Shown here in pieces: positions 27,166-35,784 of a stretch of 64,000 nt of DNA (positions are counted from its first letter, which is position 1; every line of letters starts with the position of its first letter). The position numbers and the translations under genes were made by a program. The stretch comes from Jejuia rubra (lineage in GTDB: Bacteria > Bacteroidota > Bacteroidia > Flavobacteriales > Flavobacteriaceae), in assembly GCF_042684665.1 (NCBI RefSeq), contig NZ_JBHULY010000005.1, positions 558,001-622,000 of the forward strand. The letters are read 5' to 3'. The notes beneath the pieces were generated by a model. It did no database searches. It saw nothing but the letters and a program-made list of their open reading frames with translations, and was not told the origin of the DNA.

Positions 27166-27897
27166 TTATTCCCCAATGGCGTATAAAATGCCACCTAAAA
27201 TATGTTTAAGGAATAAAGGCTCCGAATAGCTTTCATTCGTATGGCCCAAGGCAGTATAAAAGGCACGGCCTCCAAGTGTTTCGTGGTGCCAAGCAATAGG
27301 GTGAAAGTTGCCATGTTTCCCGCCCTTATAGCTATCTTCATCAACAGTTAGGATCACTTTCACGTTGGGGTTCATGTTTTTAAAGTTATACCATTCGTCG
27401 AACTTTACCCAGTTTTCACCACCTAAAAAGGCTACGGATTGATGCGTTTTATCTAAAACATTTAAGGTAGCATTTTGTTTTTCCTTAGGGTGGCCATTAA
27501 ATTGGGCGCCCACCAAAGAATTGTACCATTGCCAGTTTGTCTCGGCCACAGTGGCGGCATGTATGCCTACAAAGCCTCCTCCTTTTTTGATAAATTTTTC
27601 AAACTTTTTTTGCTGTTTATCATTTAAAATATCCCCTGAGGGACTCAAAAAAACCACGGCGTCAATTTTCTTTAAGTTGGAAATCAATTCATCAGCGTCT
27701 TCGGTGGCTTTTACCCTAAAGTTGTTTGCACTGCCCAATTTTCTAATGCTTTCAATGCCAGGCTCAATAGAAGCATGCCTAAATCCTGTTGTTTTAGAAA
27801 ACACATATACCAATGGTTGCGAATTGTCCTGGCCATTTGCACCATTAAAATACACCAAAAAGAGGCTTAATAAGATAACTATGGCTAAACGGTTCAT
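27166..27897 (-). CDS. ThuA-like exported protein
   Basis: Exported ThuA domain protein (trehalose-utilisation family, class I glutamine-amidotransferase-like fold), about 243 residues. A signal peptide ends NGANGQ. Core segments include KTTGFRHASIEPGIESI, GGGFVGIHAATVAETNWQWY and HPIAWHHETLGGRAFYTALGHTNESY, the usual family landmarks. Enzymatic role is not established; it frequently accompanies DUF1080 and Gfo/Idh/MocA genes, as here. Last gene of the minus-strand cluster that starts with the GMC oxidoreductase. ATG 27897 is preferred to the GTG at 27906. Confidence 0.88.
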   Translation of the reverse strand: MNRLAIVILLSLFLVYFNGANGQDNSQPLVYVFSKTTGFRHASIEPGIESIRKLGSANNFRVKATEDADELISNLKKIDAVVFLSPSGDILNDKQQKKFEKFIKKGGGFVGIHAATVAETNWQWYNSLVGAQFNGHPKEKQNATLNVLDKTHQSVAFLGGENWVKFDEWYNFKNMNPNVKVILTVDEDSYKGGKHGNFHPIAWHHETLGGRAFYTALGHTNESYSEPLFLKHILGGILYAIGE

Positions 27898-27912
27898 AAA
27901 GTGCACTTAAAT

Positions 27913-28707
27913 TTAAAGCTCGAGCAATTTGATGTTCTTAAATTCTATGGGATGGCTTTCGCTTTGCAGGGAGATATAACCGCCTTTTAAGGGTTGATTT
28001 TCTTTGGCTTTCCATTTATCGCCAGTGTTTACGGCTCCACCCCCAATATGGGGTTTGTGATACGATAATACTTCTTCTCCATTTATAAAATGTTTGATGA
28101 TAGAATCGTTTCGCACTTCAATTTCAACATTTACCCATTGGTCGCCATGATAGGTTTTGGATGAGGACTTAATGATGTGTTCTGTTACCAAAGAATCTTT
28201 ATAATAAACGTGTGTCCCCGGCGTACATAAATTTCCTGTGGAACGTTCATCGATGCCATTGCCTCCCAACAGTTGGACTTCAATGGATACTGGAAAGTTT
28301 TGATTTAGACCCATGCCTTTTGGGTCTTCGCAATGAATCATAATCCCACTATTCCTAACTGCCCAAGCCTTTCCGCCTGCAACTTGCTCACCAGTAAAGC
28401 GATAATCCATCTTAAATCTGTAGTTGCTGTAAGGAATTTTATAGAACAGATGTCCAAAGGCATTATTAAAGGAATCATAAGCTTTATACGAAACTTTTAA
28501 TAGGCCATCTTCAACAATAAATGTGTTTTTGTAATTATTGCCGTATTCAAAACCCATTATTTTTGGTGTCCATCCGTCTAAATCCTTGCCATTAAAAAGG
28601 GTGGTCCATTCTGGTTTTGAGATAGAATTCTCTGGTTTTTGCTTACATGATAAAGTGAATGATAGCACTATCGAAATAACTGTAAGTTGGATTAAAAAAT
28701 CTTTCAT
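27913..28707 (-). CDS. DUF1080 (3-keto-disaccharide hydrolase-like) lipoprotein, copy 1
   Basis: 264 residues with a lipoprotein signal (ISIVLSFTLSC). The DUF1080 fold is concanavalin-like; landmarks are TLFNGKDLDGWTP, RNSGIMIHCEDP, EVQLLGG and the C-terminal PLKGGYISLQSESHPIEFKNI. Family members have been shown to hydrolyse 3-keto glycosides, so this is a candidate periplasmic hydrolase for sugars oxidised by the GMC enzyme of the same cluster. Start set at ATG 28707 to give the signal peptide; the longer frame overlaps the upstream gene. A second member is at 35785. Confidence 0.88.
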   Translation of the reverse strand: MKDFLIQLTVISIVLSFTLSCKQKPENSISKPEWTTLFNGKDLDGWTPKIMGFEYGNNYKNTFIVEDGLLKVSYKAYDSFNNAFGHLFYKIPYSNYRFKMDYRFTGEQVAGGKAWAVRNSGIMIHCEDPKGMGLNQNFPVSIEVQLLGGNGIDERSTGNLCTPGTHVYYKDSLVTEHIIKSSSKTYHGDQWVNVEIEVRNDSIIKHFINGEEVLSYHKPHIGGGAVNTGDKWKAKENQPLKGGYISLQSESHPIEFKNIKLLEL

Positions 28708-28717
28708 TTTAAAGCAT

Positions 28718-29305
28718 TTATAAAGACCAAGCCTTTCCCCCGGTGGCTTCTTCAACAGAAATACATCCTTTTTGAACGGCCGGAATAGGGTCATAGGCTA
28801 ATACATCTTTTCCGATAGTTTTGCTGGTTTTGTAAGCCCAAACAGATTGGTTTCTTAAATTTATCAGAGCTTCATAAGTTATATTTTTATCTGAGATATA
28901 TTGCTGTTTTTCCTCCTTGCTGGCCTTAAGGTATTTTTTTAACAGGTTATCGTAGTCTTCGTATTTAAGATCTATTGCCCCAGTTTCAGGGATAGGTAAT
29001 GCTTTAAGAATACTATCGATGCTTAGTCGATATTCCTCCAGTTTTTCTTCAACATAAACGTTGTAGGCATACAAATCGATAAATTGGGGGACATTAACAT
29101 CCAGTGCCCCCGGAGTTTTATCCGTTTTTGGAAGGATGAGGTCAACCAAATTTTTGATAACGATGGCCTCATCAACTGAAAAGAAAAGCGGTGTCCATTT
29201 TTCTTTTTCGGATGTGCAACTTTGCAATAAATTAAAAGCAGTTGGGATAACGGCAGAGTAGCCGATGGCGGCACCTATATTTTTTAATGCGTCTCTTCGT
29301 TTCAT
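28718..29305 (-). CDS. Gluconate 2-dehydrogenase subunit 3-like protein
   Basis: Small subunit of 195 residues for the adjacent GMC oxidoreductase. The N-terminus MKRRDALKNIGAAIGYSAVI has the KRR and hydrophobic pattern of a Tat-type signal, and a Cys follows (LLQSC), so it may also be lipidated. The mature part is helical with LPKTDKTPGALDVNVPQFID, typical of the family. Such subunits are needed for maturation and export of FAD-containing large subunits. It overlaps the GMC gene by four bases, so translation is coupled. Confidence 0.9.
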   Translation of the reverse strand: MKRRDALKNIGAAIGYSAVIPTAFNLLQSCTSEKEKWTPLFFSVDEAIVIKNLVDLILPKTDKTPGALDVNVPQFIDLYAYNVYVEEKLEEYRLSIDSILKALPIPETGAIDLKYEDYDNLLKKYLKASKEEKQQYISDKNITYEALINLRNQSVWAYKTSKTIGKDVLAYDPIPAVQKGCISVEEATGGKAWSL

Positions 29306-31011
29306 GAGTTTTTGGCTTTAAATTCTTTAACGGCATGGTTTGCGGCCCTAGCCGTTAATGCCATATAGGTTAAGGAGGGGTTTTGGCAACCTGCAGAAGT
29401 CATGCATGCCCCATCGGTAACATATACATTTGGCACGCTGTGGATTTGATTGTATTTGTTGAGCACCGAAGTTTTGGGGTCTCTTCCCATTCTTGCAGTA
29501 CCCATTTCGTGGATGCCAATGCCAGGCCCGGACGGTCTATCAAAGGTTTGAATGTCCTTAAATCCTGCTTTTTCAAGCATGTCCACGGCTTGTTCGATAA
29601 TATCTTTTCTCATATTAAGCTCGTTCTCTTTCCATTCGGCATCAAAGGTTATGGTGGGTAATCCCCATTGGTCCAATTTATCATAATCCAAGGTCATTTT
29701 ATTGTCATGATAAGGAAGGCATTCGCCAAAACCGCCAAGGTGCATGCGCCATGGCCCTGGTTTTAACAGTTCTTCCTTAAATTCGGCACCATAGCCCAGT
29801 TCGGCAACATGCTCGGAAATACCACGTCTGCCAGCGCCACCTTGGTAGCCGTAACCTCTTAGAAATGATTTTTGTCTGCTTTCCTTGTCGCCAAGGTTTC
29901 TAAAACGGGGAATGTATATGCCGTTGGGCCTTCTACCTTTGTAATATTTGTCTTCAAACCCATCAATTGTGCCCGAGGCGCCCGACCCTAGGTGATGGTC
30001 CATTATGTTATGCCCTAGTTCTCCGGAGTCATTTCCCAATCCATTTGGAAACCTATCGGACTTGGATTGCATTAAAATAGAAGCTGAAGCAATGGCCGAG
30101 GCACAGCAAAAAATGATATCTGCTTCAAACTCCAGTTTTTCCTTTGTTTTTTCGTCAATTACCTTTACCCCCTTTGCTTTTTTTGTGGATTCATCATAAA
30201 TGATCTGATAGGTTATGGAATGTGGCCTTAACGTTAAATTACCAGTTCTTTCTGCGGCCGGAATAGTAGAAGAAACACTACTGAAATAGGCGCCGTAAGG
30301 ACATCCTCGTCTGCACCTTTGCCGGTATTGACATTTGCCACGCCCTTCGTGGGGTTCATCTCCCGTAATATGTGCTACCCTCCCAATGGTTAAAACCCGA
30401 CCTTGGTTTTTCGCCATTTGTGCTTTAAGGTGCTGTTCCACGCAATTCAGCTCCATCGGCGGCTCAAAAACACTATCGGGCAATTGAGGCAAGCCCAAAG
30501 CTTCGCCACTAATACCTATATAACGCTCAACATAACTGTACCATGGTTCTATGTCTTTATAGCGAATGGGCCAATCTACGCCATAACCGTCTTTTTTATT
30601 GGCTTCAAAATCCAAATCGCTCAATCTGTAGGTTTGTTTTCCCCAGGTTATGGAACGCCCGCCAACATGGTAGCCGCGAATCCAATCGAATCGTTTTTTT
30701 TCATTGTAAGGATTGTCAATATCATCAACAAACCAATGTCGGGAATCCTGTTTTACAACATAGCTTGTTCTGGCCTGTTTATATTGTCTCGCTTTTTGTT
30801 CGGCAGTTGGGTCGCCTCGAAGTTCCATATCCCATGGGTCTAAATTCATTGTAGGATAGTCCTTAATATGTTCCACCATTCGTCCTCGTTCCAGTACCAA
30901 AGTCTTAAGGCCACCTTCACATAGTTCCTTAGCGGCCCAGCCTCCGGTCATTCCAGAGCCTATAACTATCGCGTCAAATTTTGTACTGGCCATTTTTAAT
31001 GTATCGGTCAT
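29302..31011 (-). CDS. GMC family FAD oxidoreductase (possible glycoside 3-dehydrogenase large subunit)
   Basis: 569 residues. The N-terminal FAD fold has IVIGSGMTGGWAAKELC; the active-site His and Asn lie in GIHEMGTARMG and CQNPSLTYMAL at the C-terminus. A four-cysteine segment GKCQYRQRCRRGCPYGAY near residue 235 could bind a metal cluster. With the subunit-3-like partner this resembles the flavoprotein of sugar 3-dehydrogenases that oxidise the C3 hydroxyl of glycosides. The cytochrome c subunit that usually completes such complexes is not in the window. It is divergent from the TIM-barrel/MFS/Gfo-Idh-MocA genes. An internal ATG at 30993 is an alternative start. Confidence 0.9.
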   Translation of the reverse strand: MTDTLKMASTKFDAIVIGSGMTGGWAAKELCEGGLKTLVLERGRMVEHIKDYPTMNLDPWDMELRGDPTAEQKARQYKQARTSYVVKQDSRHWFVDDIDNPYNEKKRFDWIRGYHVGGRSITWGKQTYRLSDLDFEANKKDGYGVDWPIRYKDIEPWYSYVERYIGISGEALGLPQLPDSVFEPPMELNCVEQHLKAQMAKNQGRVLTIGRVAHITGDEPHEGRGKCQYRQRCRRGCPYGAYFSSVSSTIPAAERTGNLTLRPHSITYQIIYDESTKKAKGVKVIDEKTKEKLEFEADIIFCCASAIASASILMQSKSDRFPNGLGNDSGELGHNIMDHHLGSGASGTIDGFEDKYYKGRRPNGIYIPRFRNLGDKESRQKSFLRGYGYQGGAGRRGISEHVAELGYGAEFKEELLKPGPWRMHLGGFGECLPYHDNKMTLDYDKLDQWGLPTITFDAEWKENELNMRKDIIEQAVDMLEKAGFKDIQTFDRPSGPGIGIHEMGTARMGRDPKTSVLNKYNQIHSVPNVYVTDGACMTSAGCQNPSLTYMALTARAANHAVKEFKAKNS

Positions 31012-31154
31012 GTTTTGAGGGTTGTGTTTAATGTATTAATATGGTAATAACTTAACAGATTTATTATGATAAGTTTATAAAAATATCAATATAATTGGAA
31101 AAATGGCTATTTTGTGCCAACTAATAGTTCAAAAGGTTCTATTTAAATAGTTCA

Positions 31155-31182
31155 TTTGGAGGTCTAATCCAGTTTATATTTA
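31155..31182 (+). promoter_or_regulatory. Promoter of the TIM-barrel/MFS/oxidoreductase cluster
   Basis: TTTG at 31155-31158, a 16-base spacer and TATATTTA at 31175-31182 (one change from TAnnTTTG). The start codon is only seven bases downstream, so the message would be nearly leaderless. Confidence 0.5.
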
Positions 31183-31188
31183 CGTTTT

Positions 31189-32154
31189 ATGAAAAGAAGG
31201 GATTTTATAATAAAAACCTCAAAATCTGGAATTGTGCTATCTGCACTTGGCTGGTACGCTTGTAAAGATTCAAAAGAAAAAAAAGTGGTTGCCGATGAGG
31301 TAAGTGATACTGGGGTTGCAACTGAACCATTCTTTAAAATCTCTTTAGCGCAGTGGTCTTTACATAGGGCCCTGCAAAAAGGTGAGATGAAAAATCTTGA
31401 CTTTGCATCAAAAGCAAGTGCTATGGGGTTTGAAGGTGTTGAATACGTGAATAGTTTTTTTAAGGATAAAGCCAAGGATATGGCCTACCTTAAGGAAATG
31501 AATGCTCGGGCAAATGCTGAAGGACAGCAAAATGTGTTGATTATGATAGATGGGGAAGGTAGCTTGGCTGATGCCGATGCATCGAAGCGATTGAAGGCCA
31601 TTGAAAACCATTTTAAATGGGTGGAGGCCGGACATTTTTTGGGATGCCACGCCATTCGCGTGAATCTTGCCGGAGGAATTAACTATGAAGATGCTATTAA
31701 AAGTGGAGTGGATTCCCTAACAAAACTATCTGAATTCGCCAAAGGGTCCAACATCAATGTTTTAGTGGAAAACCATGGCGGATTTTCTTCAAATGGTGAA
31801 TGGATGCATAAGGTGTTTTCGCAAATAGAAAATGAAAACTGTGGCACGTTACCCGATTTTGGCAATTTCTGTATTGAAAAAGATAAGGACAGAAATTGTT
31901 TGGAAGCCTACGACAGGTATAAGGGCATGAAGGAATTATTACCCTTTGCAAAAGCGGTAAGTGCAAAATCCTACGCTTTTGATGCCGACGGGAATGAAAC
32001 CACAATTGATTATGAACGTGTCATGCAAATGGTAAAGGATTCTGGTTATAAAGGCTTTGTAGGTGTGGAGTTTGAAGGGAGGACAATTTCAGAAGAAGAA
32101 GGCATAAAGGCCACACGTGACTTGCTGATTAAAGTGGGCAAAGAACTAACTTAA
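31189..32154 (+). CDS. Exported TIM-barrel sugar isomerase/epimerase-like protein
   Basis: Xylose-isomerase-like TIM barrel protein (AP endonuclease 2 family) of 321 residues. The N-terminus MKRRDFIIKTSKSGIVLSAL looks like a Tat-type signal with a Cys after it (GWYACKD), so it is probably exported and perhaps lipid-anchored. Barrel landmarks are LVENHGGFSSNGEWM, TLPDFGNFCIEKD and GFVGVEFEGR, which contribute acidic and His metal ligands. It is likely an isomerase, epimerase or lyase acting on an oxidised sugar; the substrate cannot be read. First of five same-strand genes. Confidence 0.87.
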   Translation: MKRRDFIIKTSKSGIVLSALGWYACKDSKEKKVVADEVSDTGVATEPFFKISLAQWSLHRALQKGEMKNLDFASKASAMGFEGVEYVNSFFKDKAKDMAYLKEMNARANAEGQQNVLIMIDGEGSLADADASKRLKAIENHFKWVEAGHFLGCHAIRVNLAGGINYEDAIKSGVDSLTKLSEFAKGSNINVLVENHGGFSSNGEWMHKVFSQIENENCGTLPDFGNFCIEKDKDRNCLEAYDRYKGMKELLPFAKAVSAKSYAFDADGNETTIDYERVMQMVKDSGYKGFVGVEFEGRTISEEEGIKATRDLLIKVGKELT

Positions 32155-32177
32155 AAAATATTGACTAAACTGGATAT

Positions 32178-33386
32178 ATGGAAAATATCAATAAGAATAG
32201 ACTGTTTTTGGCCTCATGTATTTCCTTGATTGTAACGGCAATGACATTTGCAATAAGAGCGGGAATCCTTGGCCAGCTAGGTGCGGATTTTGCGTTGTCT
32301 GATAAGGAATTGGGTTATGTAAACGGCATGGCATTTTTAGGCTTTCCTATTGCAACCATTTTTGGAGGTCTTGTCTACAATTCACTTGGTGCTAGAAAAT
32401 TGATGGCCATTGCTTTCGTGTCTCACCTATTAGGTTTACTATTAACCATTTTTGCGGGTGGTTTTTGGACATTATTGATTTCTACCTTTTTTATTGGTTT
32501 TGCCAACGGCTCGGTGGAGGCCGCGTGCAACCCAATGATAGCTGATATGTATACTGACAATCGCACAACTATGCTGAACAAATTTCACGTTTGGTTTCCC
32601 GGAGGTATTGTGATTGGCGCATTGGCTTCTAAATTTATGACAGATTTTAATATGGGATGGCAAATGCAAATCGGCATTATGCTGATACCAACTTTGTTGT
32701 ATGGGTTTTTATTCTTTGGACAGACGTTCCCAAAAAGCGAAAATATTGTTTCCGATACTAAGGTAAATGCCAAAAGTTTGTTGACACCTTTGTTCATTTT
32801 CATGGCAATCTGTATGACATTGACAGCTACTACTGAATTAGGGACGCAACAATGGGTAGAAAAAATATTGGGGAATTCCGGAGCAAGCCCCATGCTGATA
32901 TTGGCAATGGTAACCGGTTTGATGGCGCTAGGACGCTATTTTGCTGGGCCAATTATTCATAAGTTAAACCCGCCAGGCGTATTGTTTGCCTCGGCAATTA
33001 TTTCAGCTATTGCTATTTATATGATGAGTACCGCTACAGGTGGGATGGTATACGTGGCGGCTATTTTATTTGCTATCGGGGTGTGCTATTTCTGGCCGAC
33101 TATGATTGGATTTGTGAGTGAGTACTTGCCCAATACAGGAGCCTTAGGGATGTCCTTAATTGGAGGTATCGGTATGTTTGCCACAAGTATTTGGCAACCG
33201 GTGATTGGATCTTGGTTGGATAGCGCCAAAGCAAATGCTCTTGATTCGGGCGCAACTGTTGAAATGGCAGAACTCATGGCTGGCCAAGAAACATTAAGCA
33301 ATATTGCGATTTTTCCAATGGTACTGGTAGTACTGTTTGGAATCCTTTATACACAACGAAAAAAATTAGAAGCAAGAAGAGTATAA
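32178..33386 (+). CDS. MFS transporter (probable sugar importer)
   Basis: Major facilitator of 402 residues with about 12 predicted membrane helices and no signal peptide. The conserved loop between helices 2 and 3 is recognisable in GLVYNSLGARKLMAI. It starts 23 bases after the exported TIM-barrel gene and ends three bases before the Gfo/Idh/MocA gene, so it very likely imports the product that these enzymes handle, such as an oxidised monosaccharide. Specificity is inferred from context only. Confidence 0.88.
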   Translation: MENINKNRLFLASCISLIVTAMTFAIRAGILGQLGADFALSDKELGYVNGMAFLGFPIATIFGGLVYNSLGARKLMAIAFVSHLLGLLLTIFAGGFWTLLISTFFIGFANGSVEAACNPMIADMYTDNRTTMLNKFHVWFPGGIVIGALASKFMTDFNMGWQMQIGIMLIPTLLYGFLFFGQTFPKSENIVSDTKVNAKSLLTPLFIFMAICMTLTATTELGTQQWVEKILGNSGASPMLILAMVTGLMALGRYFAGPIIHKLNPPGVLFASAIISAIAIYMMSTATGGMVYVAAILFAIGVCYFWPTMIGFVSEYLPNTGALGMSLIGGIGMFATSIWQPVIGSWLDSAKANALDSGATVEMAELMAGQETLSNIAIFPMVLVVLFGILYTQRKKLEARRV

Positions 33387-33389
33387 ACA

Positions 33390-34538
33390 ATGAGTAGAAA
33401 ACTAAGAATGGGAATGGTTGGCGGAGGTGCCGGTTCGTTTATTGGTGATGTCCATAGAAAAGCGGCATCCATTGACGGCATGATAGAGTTAGTTTGTGGT
33501 GCATTTAGTAGTACGGCTGAAAAGTCTATTTCTTCTGGGAAGGCCCTTGGTTTAGATGAGAGCAGATGCTATGGTACGTTTGAGGAAATGATTCAAAAGG
33601 AAGTCGAATTGCCAGATGGGGTGCGTATGGATTTTGTGGCTATCGTAACGCCAAACCATATGCATTTTCCACCGGCAAAAATGGCTTTGGAACATGGTTT
33701 TCACGTAGTCTCGGATAAACCAGTTACATTGACTTTGGAAGAGGCAGAGGCACTTGAAAAAATTGTAGCTAAAAGCGGAAAGTTGTTTGCGCTAACCCAT
33801 AACTATACAGGCAACTCTATGGTAAAACAGGCCAGGGCGATGGTAGCCAAAGGCGAGTTGGGAACCATAAGAAAAATTCAAGCGCAGTATTTGCAGGGTT
33901 GGTTATCGACTTCCTTGGAAAAGACAGATCAAAAACAAGCGGCTTGGCGGGTGGACCCAAAGCGTTCAGGTATTGGTGGGGCGTTGGGCGATATTGGAAC
34001 GCATGCTGAGAATTTAATTGAATACATCACCGGGTTAAAAATCAAAGAGATTGCGGCCGATTTGGGCCGATTTGGAGAAGGTCGAACTCTTGATGATGAT
34101 GGTAATATGTTGATTAGGATGGAAAATGGTGCCAAGGGTACGATTTCGATTTCGCAAATAGCTTTAGGTGAAGAAAATAATCTGGGCATAAAGGTATATG
34201 GCACCAAGGGTAGTTTGGAATGGTATCAGGAAAACCCGAATGAATTGATTACACGTTGGTTGGAGGAGCCCAAAAAAATATTTACGCCAAATGGTAATGG
34301 TTTGCATCCTGAAGTTTTGGAGGTGTGTCGTATTCCAGCGGGACATCCAGAAGGTTATTTGGAAGCATTTGCTACCATTTATAAGAATTTCGCAACGCAT
34401 TTGAATGCGGTAAATAATGGTGAATCTGTTGAAAATGTAGATTACCCAACTATGAAAGATGGTGTTCGCGGTATGAAGTTTATTTATGCCGCCGTTGAAA
34501 GTGATAGCAACAACGCGGCTTGGACAGAGATTAAATAA
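33390..34538 (+). CDS. Gfo/Idh/MocA family NAD(P)-dependent oxidoreductase
   Basis: Cytosolic sugar oxidoreductase of 382 residues. The N-terminal Rossmann motif reads GMVGGGAGSFIG, the DKPVTLT segment corresponds to the EKP catalytic-lysine motif, and GALGDIGTHAENL carries the conserved active-site Asp and His. There is no signal peptide. In a 3-keto-sugar pathway it would reduce a 3-keto sugar back to the normal sugar or perform the reverse oxidation; this is inference from context. It follows the MFS gene after three bases. Confidence 0.92.
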   Translation: MSRKLRMGMVGGGAGSFIGDVHRKAASIDGMIELVCGAFSSTAEKSISSGKALGLDESRCYGTFEEMIQKEVELPDGVRMDFVAIVTPNHMHFPPAKMALEHGFHVVSDKPVTLTLEEAEALEKIVAKSGKLFALTHNYTGNSMVKQARAMVAKGELGTIRKIQAQYLQGWLSTSLEKTDQKQAAWRVDPKRSGIGGALGDIGTHAENLIEYITGLKIKEIAADLGRFGEGRTLDDDGNMLIRMENGAKGTISISQIALGEENNLGIKVYGTKGSLEWYQENPNELITRWLEEPKKIFTPNGNGLHPEVLEVCRIPAGHPEGYLEAFATIYKNFATHLNAVNNGESVENVDYPTMKDGVRGMKFIYAAVESDSNNAAWTEIK

Positions 34539-34568
34539 CTACAACAATTAAAGTTGGCGGATAGGCCT

Positions 34569-34673
34569 GCGTTAGGGTCCCGATAGCTATCGGGAGCAGA
34601 GGAAAGCCCAAAGCGTTGCCCCTTAGGGCGAAGCGAGGACTTGTAACGTAAAGCCCGACCCGTAGGGTAACGC
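34569..34673. repeat. 105-bp dispersed element (GCGTTAGGG...GGGTAACGC type), copy A
   Basis: Ends GCGTTA and TAACGC are inverted. Inside are the perfect 16-bp palindrome CCCGATAGCTATCGGG (34579-34594) and the tail AAAGCCCGACCCG followed by TAGGGTAACGCCC. A second copy at 56879-56977 shares the ends and the tail but differs in the middle. No coding capacity. Confidence 0.7.
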
Positions 34674-34700
34674 CCAAAAAATAAATATTAATTAATAAAA

Positions 34701-34728
34701 TCCTTCCCTTCGGGGAGGTTAGGAGGGG
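34701..34728. repeat. CTCCCC-type palindromic repeat, partial
   Basis: CCCTTCGGGG followed by AGGTTAGGAGGGG, a member of the same family as the elements at 41143-41297 and 56691-57077. It lies immediately before the start codon at 34730, so the next gene's 5' leader is made of repeat DNA. Confidence 0.6.
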
Positions 34729-34729
34729 A

Positions 34730-35782
34730 ATGAAAACCATAAAAGGACCAGCTGTATTTTTGGCGCAGTTTGCGGGCAGTGAGGCACCGTTTAATTCATT
34801 GGATGGGATGTGCAAATGGGCATCCGATTTAGGGTACAAAGGCATTCAAATCCCTACTTGGGAAGCAAGTTTGATCGATATTGAGAAAGCTTCCGAAAGC
34901 CAAACCTATTGCGAAGAGTTAAAAGGAAAAGTTAATTCGTATGGCTTGGAAATCACGGAACTGTCCACCCACTTGCAGGGGCAATTGGTGGCGGTAAACC
35001 CAGCTTATGATAACATGTTTGACGGTTTTGCGCCGGAAGCCGTAAGAGGTAATCCAAAGGCGAGGACCGATTGGGCCATCGATTTTGTAAAAAAATGTGG
35101 TACGGCCAGTAGACGATTGGGCTTAAAATCGCATGCATCGTTTTCAGGCGCATTGATGTGGCATACGGTGTATCCCTGGCCACAACGACCGAATGGGTTG
35201 GTGGAAATGGGGTTTAAGGAATTGGCTAACCGTTGGTTGCCTATTTTGAACCATTTTGATGAAGAAGGGGTTGATGTGTGTTACGAAATTCACCCAGGTG
35301 AGGATTTGCATGATGGGATTTCTTATGAGCGATTTTTAGAGGCTACAGGGAATCATGCACGGGCTAATTTGCTGTACGATCCTAGCCATTTTGTATTGCA
35401 GCAATTGGATTATTTGGATTTTATCGACATCTATCACGAGCGAATACGAGCGTTTCATGTGAAGGATGCAGAATTTAATCCGACAGGCAGACAAGGGGTT
35501 TATGGGGGGTACGCCGATTGGAAAGATCGAGCGGGACGCTTTAGAAGTTTGGGCGATGGACAAGTAGATTTTGGCGCTATCTTTTCTAAGCTGACCAAAT
35601 ACGGATTGGATTTATGGGCTGTAATGGAATGGGAATGTTGTATAAAATCTGCCGAACAAGGCGCTAAGGAAGGTGCGCCATTTATTCAAAAGCATATTAT
35701 TGAGGCTGCGACGCGAAGTTTTGATGATTTTGCAGGTGGGGATATTGATGATGATTATTTGAAAGGTATTTTGGGAATTTAG
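34730..35782 (+). CDS. Cytosolic TIM-barrel sugar phosphate isomerase/epimerase
   Basis: Xylose-isomerase-like TIM-barrel enzyme of 350 residues without a signal peptide, so cytosolic, unlike the exported relative at 31189. Metal-ligand segments include DVCYEIHPGEDLHDG, LLYDPSHFVLQQ, IRAFHVKDAEFNPTG and WAVMEWECCIKS. It is probably an isomerase or epimerase for the sugar made by the neighbouring oxidoreductase. It is separated from that gene by 191 bases of repeat DNA but leads directly (two bases) into the DUF1080 gene. Confidence 0.9.
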   Translation: MKTIKGPAVFLAQFAGSEAPFNSLDGMCKWASDLGYKGIQIPTWEASLIDIEKASESQTYCEELKGKVNSYGLEITELSTHLQGQLVAVNPAYDNMFDGFAPEAVRGNPKARTDWAIDFVKKCGTASRRLGLKSHASFSGALMWHTVYPWPQRPNGLVEMGFKELANRWLPILNHFDEEGVDVCYEIHPGEDLHDGISYERFLEATGNHARANLLYDPSHFVLQQLDYLDFIDIYHERIRAFHVKDAEFNPTGRQGVYGGYADWKDRAGRFRSLGDGQVDFGAIFSKLTKYGLDLWAVMEWECCIKSAEQGAKEGAPFIQKHIIEAATRSFDDFAGGDIDDDYLKGILGI

Positions 35783-35784
35783 AT

